A DNA stretch of 64,000 nucleotides from Lactiplantibacillus songbeiensis (GTDB lineage Bacteria > Bacillota > Bacilli > Lactobacillales > Lactobacillaceae), in contig NZ_BJDL01000011.1 of assembly GCF_005405125.1 (NCBI RefSeq), forward strand, positions 1-64,000, given 5' to 3'. The position numbers and the translations under genes are program-made. This document shows positions 1 to 8,686 of the stretch, in pieces (positions within the stretch are counted from its first letter, which is position 1; the number at the start of each line of letters is the position of its first letter). The notes beneath the pieces were generated by a model that did not search any database, was not told the origin of the DNA, and was given only the letters and a program-made list of their open reading frames with translations.

Positions 1-8
1 TACAAAAA

Positions 9-38
9 AGAAACCAATTCGAAAATGAATTGGTTTCT
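9..38 (-). terminator. Hairpin with T-tract downstream of the trxA terminator
   Basis: A perfect 12-bp stem (9-20 with 27-38) and 6-nt loop is followed, read on the minus strand, by a run of six T. It lies beyond the trxA terminator. It may be a back-up terminator or end a short transcript not recognised here. Confidence 0.6.
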
Positions 39-91
39 CATAGGATCATTCATCAACAGCCGTTGACAAAGAGCCTATTTTAGTTATGAAA

Positions 92-122
92 AAAACACGA
101 CCGTTTTAAGCGGCCGTGTTTT
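92..122 (-). terminator. trxA rho-independent terminator
   Basis: The stem 92-103/111-122 pairs fully in minus-strand RNA (one G-U pair). It is followed by seven T on the minus strand and lies 16 bp after the trxA stop codon. Confidence 0.85.
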
Positions 123-137
123 CATCCTACAATCAAT

Positions 138-452
138 TTAAGCTAAATATTGATCTAAGGTCTTTTTAATTTGTTCTTTGGAATGATAACCAACCAAAGT
201 ATCAACCACTTCGCCGTCTTTTTTAACTAATAAAGTTGGGATACTCATAATACCAAAGTTGCTGGCAGTTTCAGGGTTAGCATCGACGTCCATCTTGTTG
301 AAAGTGACTTGGTCACCCATTTCACCATCTAGTTGTTCAACGACAGGTGATTGCATCCGACATGGACCACACCAAGTTGCCCAGAAATCAGTTAACGTGA
401 CCCCTTTAGCAGTATCGCTTTCAAAAGTCTTATCAGTAGTTGCTACGACCAT
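138..452 (-). CDS. trxA: Thioredoxin
   Basis: This 104-residue protein has the normal length and fold signature of a cytoplasmic thioredoxin. The redox motif WCGPC is at residues 27-31 and the cis-proline motif (SIPTL) is near residue 72. It reduces protein disulfides and is itself reduced by thioredoxin reductase, which is not in this window. The ATG start is preceded by a strong TAAGGAGG ribosome site. It lies downstream of mutS2 in the same direction, about 150 bp away, with its own putative promoter region and a terminator just after the stop. Identification is from motif and length. It could be one of several trx paralogues in the genome. Confidence 0.95.
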   Translation of the reverse strand: MVVATTDKTFESDTAKGVTLTDFWATWCGPCRMQSPVVEQLDGEMGDQVTFNKMDVDANPETASNFGIMSIPTLLVKKDGEVVDTLVGYHSKEQIKKTLDQYLA

Positions 453-478
453 TTTGATCGGCCTCCTTAAATTTTATC

Positions 479-509
479 CATTTACTTATAGTAAGTATAT
501 CAGTAAATG
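479..509. promoter_or_regulatory. Inverted repeat in the trxA upstream region
   Basis: CATTTACT (479-486) and AGTAAATG (502-509) form an 8-bp inverted repeat around an A/T-rich centre. A TATACT-like -10 for trxA lies inside it. It may be an operator overlapping the trxA promoter. No regulator is identified. Confidence 0.35.
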
Positions 510-601
510 ACCAAAGCACAAACAATTTGTTCACAATCGATTACCGATTTATTACCTTAAGTTTAACGTGAAACGACACTCACGACCAGCAAAACGCTAA
601 G

Positions 602-2968
602 CTACTTGAACGTCACTTCTGTCGCCCCATTACCACCATGGTTCGGCGCCGCAAAGTGAAAGTCTTTGACTTGCCGATTCGTCTGCAAGTAGTTGGTAAT
701 CCCTTCACGTAATGCCCCGGTACCTTTACCATGCACGATAGTAACCGATGAATAGCCTGCCAATAAGGCTGCGTCAATGTAACGATCAACTTGCATCATG
801 GCGTCTTCATAACGGACCCCACGCAAATCCAAATTAGGCGAAACATGGCTGGCGTTGGCACTCTTGACCACGGCGCGAGCCTGTTTCGGTTCCGCTTCAG
901 GCTTAACCCGTTCCATGTCACTGGTTTCAATCTTCATCTTCAAGATACCCAACTGAACTTCCCAAGTATCTTTACCCATTTGCTGCATCAGGACCCCGCG
1001 TTGTCCATATGATTTGACGAGCACATCGTCACCCGTATGGAAATCTTGTTTGGCCTTTTCATGCCGCAAAACGCGGTTTTTCTTGAGCTTAGGTTGTTGT
1101 TCAAGGGCATTTAACGCGCCCTTGGCATCAATCAATTCATTTTCTTTAACATTAACCGTCCCGCTAGCTAATTGCTTCTTCCGCAAATCACTAATAATGG
1201 CATCGGCCTTCGTCTTACTCTTCTCAACAATTGCATTAGCTTGTACTTTGGCATCTTCAATCAATTGATCCTTACATTGTTGATAGGCATTGAATTCACT
1301 CTTCAATTGCTTGTGCAACTTGTCCGAATCAGCCACTTCCGCCGTTAAATGCAGTTGTTCGTCTTCGACTTGCTTCCGCTTAGCCACTAAGTCCGCAATC
1401 ATCGCATTCAAGTCCTGACTATCAGTATCGGTCAGTGACCGCGCTTGATCTACGATTTCAACGGGAATTCCTAGACGTTGCGCAATATCTAACGCATTAC
1501 TACGCCCCGGAATCCCGACCAATAAGCGATACGTTGGCTTTAAGGTCTGCTCATCAAACTCCATGCTGGCATTAATCGTATCTGGCCGATTGAACCCATA
1601 CGCTTTCAGTTCTGGGTAATGGGTCGTGGCGACCACTTGACTGCCGTGTGACCCGATTGCATCCAAGATGGCAATCGCTAGCGCAGCCCCTTCTTGCGGA
1701 TCGGTCCCAGCGCCAAGTTCATCGACTAACACTAAGCTGTGTGCATCAATTTGCTTCAAGAAGCTTTCAATGTTTTCCATATGGGAAGAAAAAGTACTCA
1801 AGTTTTGCTCGATTGATTGTTCATCACCGATATCGGCAAAAATCTCATGATAAATGCCGATCCGACTACCTTCATCCACCGGAATAAACAACCCAGATTG
1901 GCCCATTAATTGCAGTAAGCCTAACGTCTTTAACGTGATGGTCTTTCCACCAGTGTTGGGCCCCGTAATCACAATCGCCTGATAGTCCGTGCCTAACGTA
2001 ATGTCATTCGCAACGACTTTTTTTTGATCAATTAAAGGATGGCGTGCTTGCCGTAAATAAACCTGATTCTCCGTCGATACAGCTGGCTCGGTTGCCTTCA
2101 TATCATGGGCATACCGCGCTTTGGCGTTGATGAAGTCAAAATGACCTAAGATCGCCGCATTTTGCATAATCTCATCTTGATATGGTGAAATCAAGTTTGA
2201 TAATTCTTCCAAGATACGTTGTTCTTCGGCTTTTTCGGCGACTTGATTCTGCCGTAAGCGGTCATTTAACGCCATTACGGCTTGCGGTTCAATGAATAAC
2301 GTCTGCCCACTCGCACTTTGGTCATGCACGATGCCGCCAAAACGACTGCGATTCTCAGCCTTGACCGGAATCACATACCGATCATTTCTAATGGTAATAA
2401 TCGGATCACTTAAATACTTCGCATCCTTACCACGGGTGTATTGTTCCATCTTCGAGCGAATCTCACCCTCGGTCTTGCTGATATGGCTCCGAATGCTGCT
2501 GAGTTCTGGTGACGCGTCATCGGTGATGTGCCCATCGCCTTCAATCGCCGTTGCCAGTCGCTTAGTCACTTCTGGCAACGTGACTAGTTCCTGAACTTCA
2601 TCGAACAAGTGACGAATGCCGTTCTCCGGTGAGTCTTCTAAAAGGTCATCAAAGAACCGGACAATTGCACGGGTGGTCTTTAAAACACGCCCAACTTGCC
2701 CTAATTCACTCCCATTTAAAGTCGCCCCAATTGCTAGTCGCTTCATATGCGGTGCAATATCGGCTAACCGGGCAATCGGAATGCCCCCCTTTAATCGGTA
2801 GACTTCGGCCCCATCATTGGTTTCATCTAATGCTAATTGGACCGCTGCCACGTCACTCATCGGTTGCAGCTCACTTAATTCTTTTTGACCAGCCGCTGAC
2901 ACTAAGTAAGGTGCCAACTGCTGCTTAACTTGCTGGTATTCTAATGTTTTTAAAACTTTTGGATTCAA
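602..2968 (-). CDS. mutS2: Endonuclease MutS2
   Basis: This 788-residue MutS-family ATPase is the usual length for Firmicute MutS2. It lacks the mismatch-recognition domain of MutS1. Walker A (GPNTGGKT) is near residues 335-342 and Walker B (LVLVDELGAGTDP) follows. A long coiled-coil clamp region comes next. The C-terminal Smr nuclease domain has LDLRG near 712 and HGKGTG near 747. The family acts on recombination intermediates and in rescue of collided ribosomes. The start is TTG at 2968, with AGGAGGG placed 6 bp upstream, so the non-ATG start looks genuine. zapA is immediately upstream (53 bp) and trxA downstream, the common zapA-mutS2-trxA order but without a cvpA gene between. Confidence 0.96.
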   Translation of the reverse strand: MNPKVLKTLEYQQVKQQLAPYLVSAAGQKELSELQPMSDVAAVQLALDETNDGAEVYRLKGGIPIARLADIAPHMKRLAIGATLNGSELGQVGRVLKTTRAIVRFFDDLLEDSPENGIRHLFDEVQELVTLPEVTKRLATAIEGDGHITDDASPELSSIRSHISKTEGEIRSKMEQYTRGKDAKYLSDPIITIRNDRYVIPVKAENRSRFGGIVHDQSASGQTLFIEPQAVMALNDRLRQNQVAEKAEEQRILEELSNLISPYQDEIMQNAAILGHFDFINAKARYAHDMKATEPAVSTENQVYLRQARHPLIDQKKVVANDITLGTDYQAIVITGPNTGGKTITLKTLGLLQLMGQSGLFIPVDEGSRIGIYHEIFADIGDEQSIEQNLSTFSSHMENIESFLKQIDAHSLVLVDELGAGTDPQEGAALAIAILDAIGSHGSQVVATTHYPELKAYGFNRPDTINASMEFDEQTLKPTYRLLVGIPGRSNALDIAQRLGIPVEIVDQARSLTDTDSQDLNAMIADLVAKRKQVEDEQLHLTAEVADSDKLHKQLKSEFNAYQQCKDQLIEDAKVQANAIVEKSKTKADAIISDLRKKQLASGTVNVKENELIDAKGALNALEQQPKLKKNRVLRHEKAKQDFHTGDDVLVKSYGQRGVLMQQMGKDTWEVQLGILKMKIETSDMERVKPEAEPKQARAVVKSANASHVSPNLDLRGVRYEDAMMQVDRYIDAALLAGYSSVTIVHGKGTGALREGITNYLQTNRQVKDFHFAAPNHGGNGATEVTFK

Positions 2969-3021
2969 CTTAACCCTCCTAGTTGCATCGTGTTCGCAAG
3001 CCGTAAAAAAAGATGCTGTCG

Positions 3022-3273
3022 CTAAGCTTCAGCATCATCTGCTTGCATTTTTAATAACTCCGCTTGCTTATCCACCTGATCAGAAATGGCATTGAATGCA
3101 AGTAAAATGGCAATCTGCTCATTCGTTAGATCTGGTGATAGTTTTCTTAACTGTTTAATTTGCGTATTCATCATTTCAGTCACGGTCTGCATATGTTGAT
3201 CGGACGCACTGCCGATAATCGTATATGCATGGCCGTCAATGGTCGCCTTGAATCGGCGTTTACTGGCTGTCAT
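3022..3273 (-). CDS. zapA: Cell division protein ZapA
   Basis: This 83-residue protein matches the ZapA family in length and pattern: a basic N-terminus, a central segment with the I-x-G-x-A-S-x-Q pattern, then an amphipathic helix predicted to dimerise. ZapA binds FtsZ and promotes bundling of filaments at the division ring. An AAAGGAGC ribosome site precedes the ATG. A weak promoter (TCGCAT, 17 bp, TAAAAT) can be read just upstream, and a terminator at 3383-3427 separates the gene from the accessory island. Its position before mutS2 is typical of Firmicutes. Confidence 0.9.
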   Translation of the reverse strand: MTASKRRFKATIDGHAYTIIGSASDQHMQTVTEMMNTQIKQLRKLSPDLTNEQIAILLAFNAISDQVDKQAELLKMQADDAEA

Positions 3274-3382
3274 AAGTCTTCAGCTCCTTTTTCGATAACA
3301 GTTAATATTTTAGCATGTTGGCGGGGTTTATGCGACTTTTGGGGACGATGTGTCGATTTTGAGCTGCTAAAAATAATTTTTA

Positions 3383-3427
3383 ACAAAAAAAGCCCGCCCA
3401 GTTACCATATATCGGTTACTGAACAGG
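3383..3427 (-). terminator. Terminator downstream of the secreted-protein gene at 3499
   Basis: The minus-strand RNA forms a 14-bp stem (3414-3427 with 3393-3406, several G-U pairs and one mismatch) followed by seven T. It isolates zapA from the accessory island upstream. Confidence 0.8.
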
Positions 3428-3498
3428 TTGACTATCATGATTTAAATCGATTTTTCTAACTGCCAAAAAGGATTAGCAAGCTTAATTTGCTAAGTTCC

Positions 3499-3996
3499 CT
3501 ACTTCATCCGCTTATAGTCGAGGCCTTCCATATGGATACTAAAGTATAGCTGACCACGATGATGCTTCATCGTCTCAATTTGAGCATATCCGACTTGACC
3601 ATTGCCATCATTTTTTCGATAGTGCTTTGACGGTGTAAACGCATATTGACCTTTATATTTCGTATGATAGACTTTGTTAAAATGCTGCTTATCAAAGAGA
3701 TGCTGATATGGATGCTTTTTGGTACCAGACCAGTGTTTGTAGTATGATCCTTTACCACTCCGGGTCAACTTCACTCGCCAAGTTACCATACTACCATGCT
3801 TTGTTCCCAAGTCCTTGGCCGAATAATAGTGCTTAAACTGCCAAGTACCCATTAATTTTTTAGGTGTTTTAGTCCGTTTGGTGACATTTATATTTTCTTC
3901 ACCCGCATGGACATTCAGATCAGTCATCGACAATCCGAATAACACAACTAGTAATGCTAGTACCGACATAATTCCAAAACGTTTAAATCGTTTCAT
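3499..3996 (-). CDS. Secreted basic protein with GTW motif, unknown function
   Basis: This protein of about 165 residues starts with an evident Sec signal peptide: lysine/arginine-rich n-region, then LALLVVLFGLSM, with likely cleavage after VHA. The mature part is strongly basic (many Lys, His and Tyr) and opens with PKKLMGTWQFKHYY. The same PKxLxGTW pattern occurs in the protein at 22984-23496, so the two are probable paralogues near the two ends of the polysaccharide island. I prefer the Met at 3996, which has GGAAG upstream, over the ATG at 4011, which has no ribosome site. It has its own terminator (3383-3427). The function is unknown. A cell-surface role is inferred from the signal peptide only. 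Confidence 0.75.
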   Translation of the reverse strand: MKRFKRFGIMSVLALLVVLFGLSMTDLNVHAGEENINVTKRTKTPKKLMGTWQFKHYYSAKDLGTKHGSMVTWRVKLTRSGKGSYYKHWSGTKKHPYQHLFDKQHFNKVYHTKYKGQYAFTPSKHYRKNDGNGQVGYAQIETMKHHRGQLYFSIHMEGLDYKRMK

Positions 3997-4672
3997 TTGT
4001 ACAGCTTCCATTCCATTTATTTAAACTCAGCCACTGCCGTTACTAAAATACATAACGGCAGGATTCCTAGATATATTTTACTACCAAATTATATGTCTAT
4101 AAAGTCATCAAAGCTAGCCAGAATTACTATTCATTCGCTCAAATTAATCGATTATTTAGCCTAGATCCATGTACTGTAAAAAAATTTAAACGATAGTCTT
4201 CATCCTCACACAAAAAAGACAAGTTAACCATGCTCTACTACCATTGCACCAGAGCTAAGGGCCTTGAACAAATTAGGATATAGCAATCGACTCATTTATA
4301 ACCGTCTAGTTGCCCAAGGTTACTTTAAGCCTCTTCTTCTATTTCGTTATTTTGTCTGAAAACTACCATTTAAAAAGCCTGGACACTTGGCCGAAAACAG
4401 TTCAAACAACTCTGAGGTTGACAAAAACTGCATGGACATTAAACAAGACTACCCATTAATACAGAACTCGATTATATCTCAAAAGTATTCCAATGAAACA
4501 AATGCAGGTAAAAAACACGAAGATTAAATTTATTAAACACACCATGTTTGCGACGTAGCTATTTTGATACGCTTAGAGCTAAGATACTTTTACTGAACGT
4601 ACTTGTAATGATATGCACCAAGAGCTGGAAAGAGAACTTTCAACCATACTCTTGACAAATAATAAACCAAAT
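3997..4672. other. Intergenic region with degenerate DNA and a small inverted repeat
   Basis: No intact gene is seen. The 8-bp inverted repeat TGCCGTTA/TAACGGCA (4035-4042/4053-4060) lies upstream of the secreted-protein gene and could be an operator, as it has no T-tract. A plus-strand open stretch at 4252-4359 resembles an IS30-type helix-turn-helix (see separate entry). The rest is AT-rich and full of stops. Confidence 0.6.
4252..4359 (+). pseudogene. Possible IS30-type transposase fragment
   Basis: About 35 codons read ELRALNKLGYSNRLIYNRL and then a divergent tail before a stop. The LNKLGYSNR core resembles the N-terminal helix-turn-helix of IS30-family transposases (IE-x-L-x-x-x-GYSNR-x-IA-x-x-L). 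No flanking terminal repeats or further domain can be followed. This is a weak call based on a short motif. Confidence 0.3.
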
Positions 4673-5707
4673 TCACCTATTTTTAAAATTTAGGACTAAA
4701 TTAAACAATTTAATTCTGAAAAAATCAAGCATAATAAAAATACTAAACATAGCAACAGAGCATCCTAATAATGAAAAAGTGCCGCTAACTATATTTAGAT
4801 TTCTAATAAAAGAAAAGTTTTGATATATTATATGATTAAAGAAATATGGATTAGCATCAATTAAATAAACTGCAAAAGTAAATGGCGCAATCTTTTTTAA
4901 AAAATTTCTTGCAAATTCAGCTTTTATATTCAATTTACTTAACGCTAAAAATAATGAAATGGATTGTGTTGCTACAATCGGTGAATTATAGTTAATCCAA
5001 TATTCAACATGTCCAAACTTTACTATAGATAAATACTCTCCAACTAAAGATATCACAGCGCCTAAAATGTATATAGTCCACAACCACACAGAACTATTGA
5101 AAATAATTTTTGTGTCATTCTGTTTAATTGTGCCACCAATTAAGTACATCATTAACAACCAAAGAGCTGAATATCCCTTTTCTAAGAATAAATTGTTTAT
5201 AAATCCAACTGTTACAAATAATATCAATAGTCCAGCGACTAACTTATTTTTTAAATCTCTATCAATTAGATTGAAACCTGCGTTTAAAAAAGGAATTAAT
5301 AAAAATAGTACTAAGTATGCATTAAAATACCAATACTGCCCAAAGACAACTGGGAAAATAGATTTTACCATATATTTTATTTCAAATGCATGAAGCACTA
5401 GCATCGTCACCAATGATGTTACAACTGACCAAAACCAAACAACTATCCATAATCCAAAAATTTTCTTTAAATGAAATTTACGATTTATCATTAGATATCC
5501 AGTGATCATTGCAAACATATTTACAGCTACAATCGTTAAATTTTCGATAAACCAAAAGAAAAGGTTATTACCACCCGTACTAGATAGGCTCAGAACTCCC
5601 CCATTCAATAAATTATGCAAAATCACTACCATCAGCATTGATAACACTCGTGCTAAGTCTATTCCATAATTCCTATTATGGCTAATTTCACTCATGTTTA
5701 AATCCAT
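4673..5707 (-). CDS. Acyltransferase family 3 membrane protein (polysaccharide O-acyltransferase)
   Basis: This 344-residue polytopic membrane protein has about ten hydrophobic segments. The first segment carries the family-3 signature GIDLARVLSMLMVVILHN, whose His is the usual catalytic residue. Such proteins transfer acetyl or other acyl groups from the cytoplasm to extracellular polysaccharides. Here it is the last gene of the capsule locus, so O-acetylation of the repeat unit is the likely role. It is separated from wzx by 0.8 kb of degenerate DNA and may have its own promoter. The start is uncertain: the ATG at 5707 and one at 5695 are both possible, each with only a weak ribosome site. 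Codon use is very AT-rich, like the other sugar genes. Confidence 0.85.
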   Translation of the reverse strand: MDLNMSEISHNRNYGIDLARVLSMLMVVILHNLLNGGVLSLSSTGGNNLFFWFIENLTIVAVNMFAMITGYLMINRKFHLKKIFGLWIVVWFWSVVTSLVTMLVLHAFEIKYMVKSIFPVVFGQYWYFNAYLVLFLLIPFLNAGFNLIDRDLKNKLVAGLLILFVTVGFINNLFLEKGYSALWLLMMYLIGGTIKQNDTKIIFNSSVWLWTIYILGAVISLVGEYLSIVKFGHVEYWINYNSPIVATQSISLFLALSKLNIKAEFARNFLKKIAPFTFAVYLIDANPYFFNHIIYQNFSFIRNLNIVSGTFSLLGCSVAMFSIFIMLDFFRIKLFNLVLNFKNR

Positions 5708-6543
5708 CTCATTTCAGAAGATGTTTTTTAATCAACAGCGTTTATTTTGCTAGAAGGGTGACCATTAAATCTACACAGTATCCATATAGTATGTCGCGCA
5801 TGGACTAAGTATATAGTGAATTCGAGCCTAAAGTATGCAAGATACAATCCAGTTCAAGTCTCTACCATGAAATTCTTGCCAATCATCAATGCATATACAT
5901 AAAGCTGCCTTAAAAGTTCCGATATCATCGTAACTATCATGAGCTGAAGGCTAGTAATCTCGTCATTTTAGCTTGTAAGTTGACTTAAATTGAACAACGA
6001 GAGTCCTCCGAGTTTCACTTTTACAAATTAGTAGTGGCTTCGGGCTTTTTCTCAATTCCAGAAAACTGTCGTTGTATCAGCTGAAAGAGACATTGAAACT
6101 AATTCGACTCTGGATCTTGAAAAAATTTGTTCATAGATTGACTTATAAAATCATCGACAGCACGTCGATTACATCAGTTTCGGCACGATGCGATTATCAA
6201 ACGTTGGACTCAGAATCAATGATTGCTTTCTTTTTACAATAGCGGGCTCCTACTTGTTTATAATCAATACTTGACTTATTTTTATCTGATACATACCAAC
6301 AAGACAACAAATCAAGTTTCCTGAGTAATGTATCTAATCTGGAATTCATCGCTTGTTCCACACCATTTCTTTTAAAAAACTCAAATTCCTTTTAAAAAAT
6401 GATTGAAAAGACACCCCCATGGAACTAAAAATAGCCCCCGTTTGGCTGAACAAATTAACAAATTCAAGCAGATCAGGAATCCACAAGTCAGTAACATCCC
6501 TTACTCAGTTATTTTATTTTTAAATTTCTTTTTTTAGCTAGTA
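5708..6543. other. Degenerate non-coding stretch between acyltransferase and wzx
   Basis: No intact gene is seen in 836 bp. Reading the minus strand, short open pieces appear at about 6350-6200 and 6140-6040 with stops between them. They look like eroded coding sequence, but I recognise no family. A remnant of a lost capsule gene or of an insertion element is possible. Confidence 0.5.
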
Positions 6544-8118
6544 TCATATCTTTCGCAATAACTTGCTTTTGACTTTACAGTAGAAGTTTTGACATACATT
6601 AAAGAAATAATGAAATTCTGGCAATCCTAAAGTTAACAGCATAAAAATAGTTATACTAACAATTTCAACTATTACGGTATAGAAGAACAACTTAACAAGT
6701 CCAGCATGAATCATCAATGGTGAGATAATGGATAATACAACTATTACAACAATTATATAGATTTCATAACACGTATACTTAAAAAGATACATTTTAGGTG
6801 ATCCCAATCCACCATCATAAAAAACAATATATGGTTCCCAAATAATATTAACTAAAATATTACTCCCTAGAGTTCCCAAAATAACACCCATAATTCCAAA
6901 ATTGAGAACTTGTACAAAAAATAATGATAAAAATAGATTAATTGCGGCTTCAATTAATGACTTCCATCTAAGAGACCAATATAACCCCATACCTGAAATG
7001 AAACATTGAGCAGCATATCGAGACTGAGTTATCGAGTAATTTAATACAATTCCGATCGTTATATTAGTTGATAATAAATAATCATTACCTGCCCAGACAC
7101 TTATAAATCCATTGATTGCAAATGATAAACCGACGGAAACAAATAAATTAATCAACATATTCATATACAATAACTGGTATAAAACCGCTTTTTGTCTTTC
7201 CTTTGGAGCAGTAACATGCAGATTACCAATACTACCAACTATAGAACCCATTACCTGAGAAAAGACACTACTAATACTTTGTACAATTAACATATAATTT
7301 GAATATTTTGCAACGGCCATAAGACCAACAAAAGTAGATAATATCAAGTTATCTGTTCCGAACACAATAATACTTCCTACTTTACTGGAAATTGCACCAA
7401 CCACATTGTGTTTGATTGACTTCATAGTTACAGAGTCTAAATGATTCTTCCATATTAAATTGTTTTTAAGGAATACATTAGGATATCTACTATCAGCCAC
7501 TTTAGAAATTTGCCAATTTCCAAGAATTGCTACACCAACTTGTAAAATTAAAAACCATAGAAATGAATGAAAAAATACAAGCACTAATATTTGTAACGTT
7601 TGTTGAACAGCCTTAAAGACAAAATCGTTCAAAGAGTTTAAATACCCTTGCTGAGTAGCCATCAGAAATGATCTTTTATTAGCACTAAAGTACGTTGCTA
7701 AAGTACTTAACAAATATAGTAAGAACCAACTAGTCAACTGAAAATTGGAAAACACAGGTTTCTTTATAAAAAGATAAATCCAAGGTGAAATTCCCAAACC
7801 AATTATAAAAACAACCAATATTATAATTAGATACGTTTTACGGTAGAAATTAATTAGTACACGGAGTTTTTTAATATTTCTATCTGCGATAGGTTCGTAT
7901 AATGCAACCGTGATTGCCGTGCCAATTCCCAAATCGGCAAAGCTTAAAAAACTAATTATGTTAGAAAATAATCCATTCAACCCAAGATAATTTTGAGATA
8001 ACTCATGAATAAACGCCGTTTGAACACCAAATCTTAACAACAAGCTCAAAATTTGCGTTACCAATATCGTTACAGCGTTCAAAGAAGCCGCTTTCGTCCG
8101 ATTCGATTCATTCTTCAT
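6544..8118 (-). CDS. wzx: Polysaccharide flippase Wzx
   Basis: This 524-residue protein has 12-14 hydrophobic segments and the MATE-like pattern of Wzx/RfbX flippases. The first segment has QTAFIHELSQNYLGLNGLFSNIISFLSFADLGIG split over the first two helices, with LGLNGLF and SFADLGIG the typical features. It is expected to move the undecaprenyl-linked repeat unit across the membrane for Wzy to polymerise. The ATG has a GTGAGGAAA ribosome site. It is separated from the upstream transferase by a decayed IS element (8200-8669) and from the downstream acyltransferase by degenerate DNA, so it may be expressed apart from the main operon. Composition is strongly AT-rich. Confidence 0.9.
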   Translation of the reverse strand: MKNESNRTKAASLNAVTILVTQILSLLLRFGVQTAFIHELSQNYLGLNGLFSNIISFLSFADLGIGTAITVALYEPIADRNIKKLRVLINFYRKTYLIIILVVFIIGLGISPWIYLFIKKPVFSNFQLTSWFLLYLLSTLATYFSANKRSFLMATQQGYLNSLNDFVFKAVQQTLQILVLVFFHSFLWFLILQVGVAILGNWQISKVADSRYPNVFLKNNLIWKNHLDSVTMKSIKHNVVGAISSKVGSIIVFGTDNLILSTFVGLMAVAKYSNYMLIVQSISSVFSQVMGSIVGSIGNLHVTAPKERQKAVLYQLLYMNMLINLFVSVGLSFAINGFISVWAGNDYLLSTNITIGIVLNYSITQSRYAAQCFISGMGLYWSLRWKSLIEAAINLFLSLFFVQVLNFGIMGVILGTLGSNILVNIIWEPYIVFYDGGLGSPKMYLFKYTCYEIYIIVVIVVLSIISPLMIHAGLVKLFFYTVIVEIVSITIFMLLTLGLPEFHYFFNVCQNFYCKVKSKLLRKI

Positions 8119-8199
8119 TTTATTTCCTCACATGTCTAACAGCCCTAAATTTTACTAACAAATCAGCCGATTATACACTAAAGTATTTATTGTACTAAG

Positions 8200-8669
8200 G
8201 TGTCTTCAAATCATATGGATAGCTCAAACACTACCAATCCTTTTATCATAAGTTTAAAAAGTTGATAGTCATCACAGCCTATTTCAACGAGTTGACTGAC
8301 GAACAACGATTTCAAATTAAGCATTGCTTTACTAAAAGACATGCTGGTCACCCTAACAAGCGTATCTCGAACCATATTTATATAGTGTCATGCCACGACG
8401 AGGTTTAAAAAAACGCTACGGTAATTGTAAGTCAGTTTACATCTTGAAGAAAATGGCGGTAGTTACACAATCCCACCTAAGGCCAACACTAAGAATCCTT
8501 GGGAAACTGACTAGTAGCTCTATAAAGAACGCCATTTAATCGGGTGTTATTTCAATAAATTAAAGCATTTTAGACATATTGCGACGCGTTTTGATAAGTT
8601 AGCGTCGTCGTTTTTAGCATTTGTTCAAATTGCGACTATATTTTTACTCACAAAATAATTTGAAGACAC
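8200..8669 (+). mobile_element. Deletion derivative of an IS5-family (IS427-type) insertion sequence
   Basis: GTGTCTTCAAAT at 8200-8211 is the exact reverse complement of ATTTGAAGACAC at 8658-8669, giving 12-bp perfect terminal inverted repeats. Between them, on the plus strand, both ends of a transposase survive but the middle is missing. The whole element is about 470 bp, roughly half the usual size. GTACTA stands just outside both ends (8192-8197 and 8670-8675, with two extra bases on the left), which may mark a target duplication. It sits between the glycerophosphotransferase and wzx genes and breaks the operon without cutting a gene. Confidence 0.85.
8280..8658 (+). pseudogene. Decayed IS5-family transposase
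   Basis: The 5' part reads YFNELTDEQRFQIKHCF and continues to a GHPNKR motif, as in the N-terminus of IS427-type transposases (LTDEQW...GRP). The 3' part reads YTIPPKANTKNPWETD, two stops, then LYKERHLIGCYFNKLKHF and RHIATRFDKLASSFLAFVQIA, the standard C-terminal YKERH...FFNKLKxFRRIATRYDKLA block. The central DDE region is deleted and there are internal stops, so the gene is dead. The stop codon runs into the right terminal repeat, as expected for the family. Confidence 0.85.
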
Positions 8670-8686
8670 GTACTAGATGATTAAAT

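Noticed and set aside
259-510. Plus-strand open frame across trxA
   Set aside because: It is antisense to a clear thioredoxin gene and has no ribosome site.
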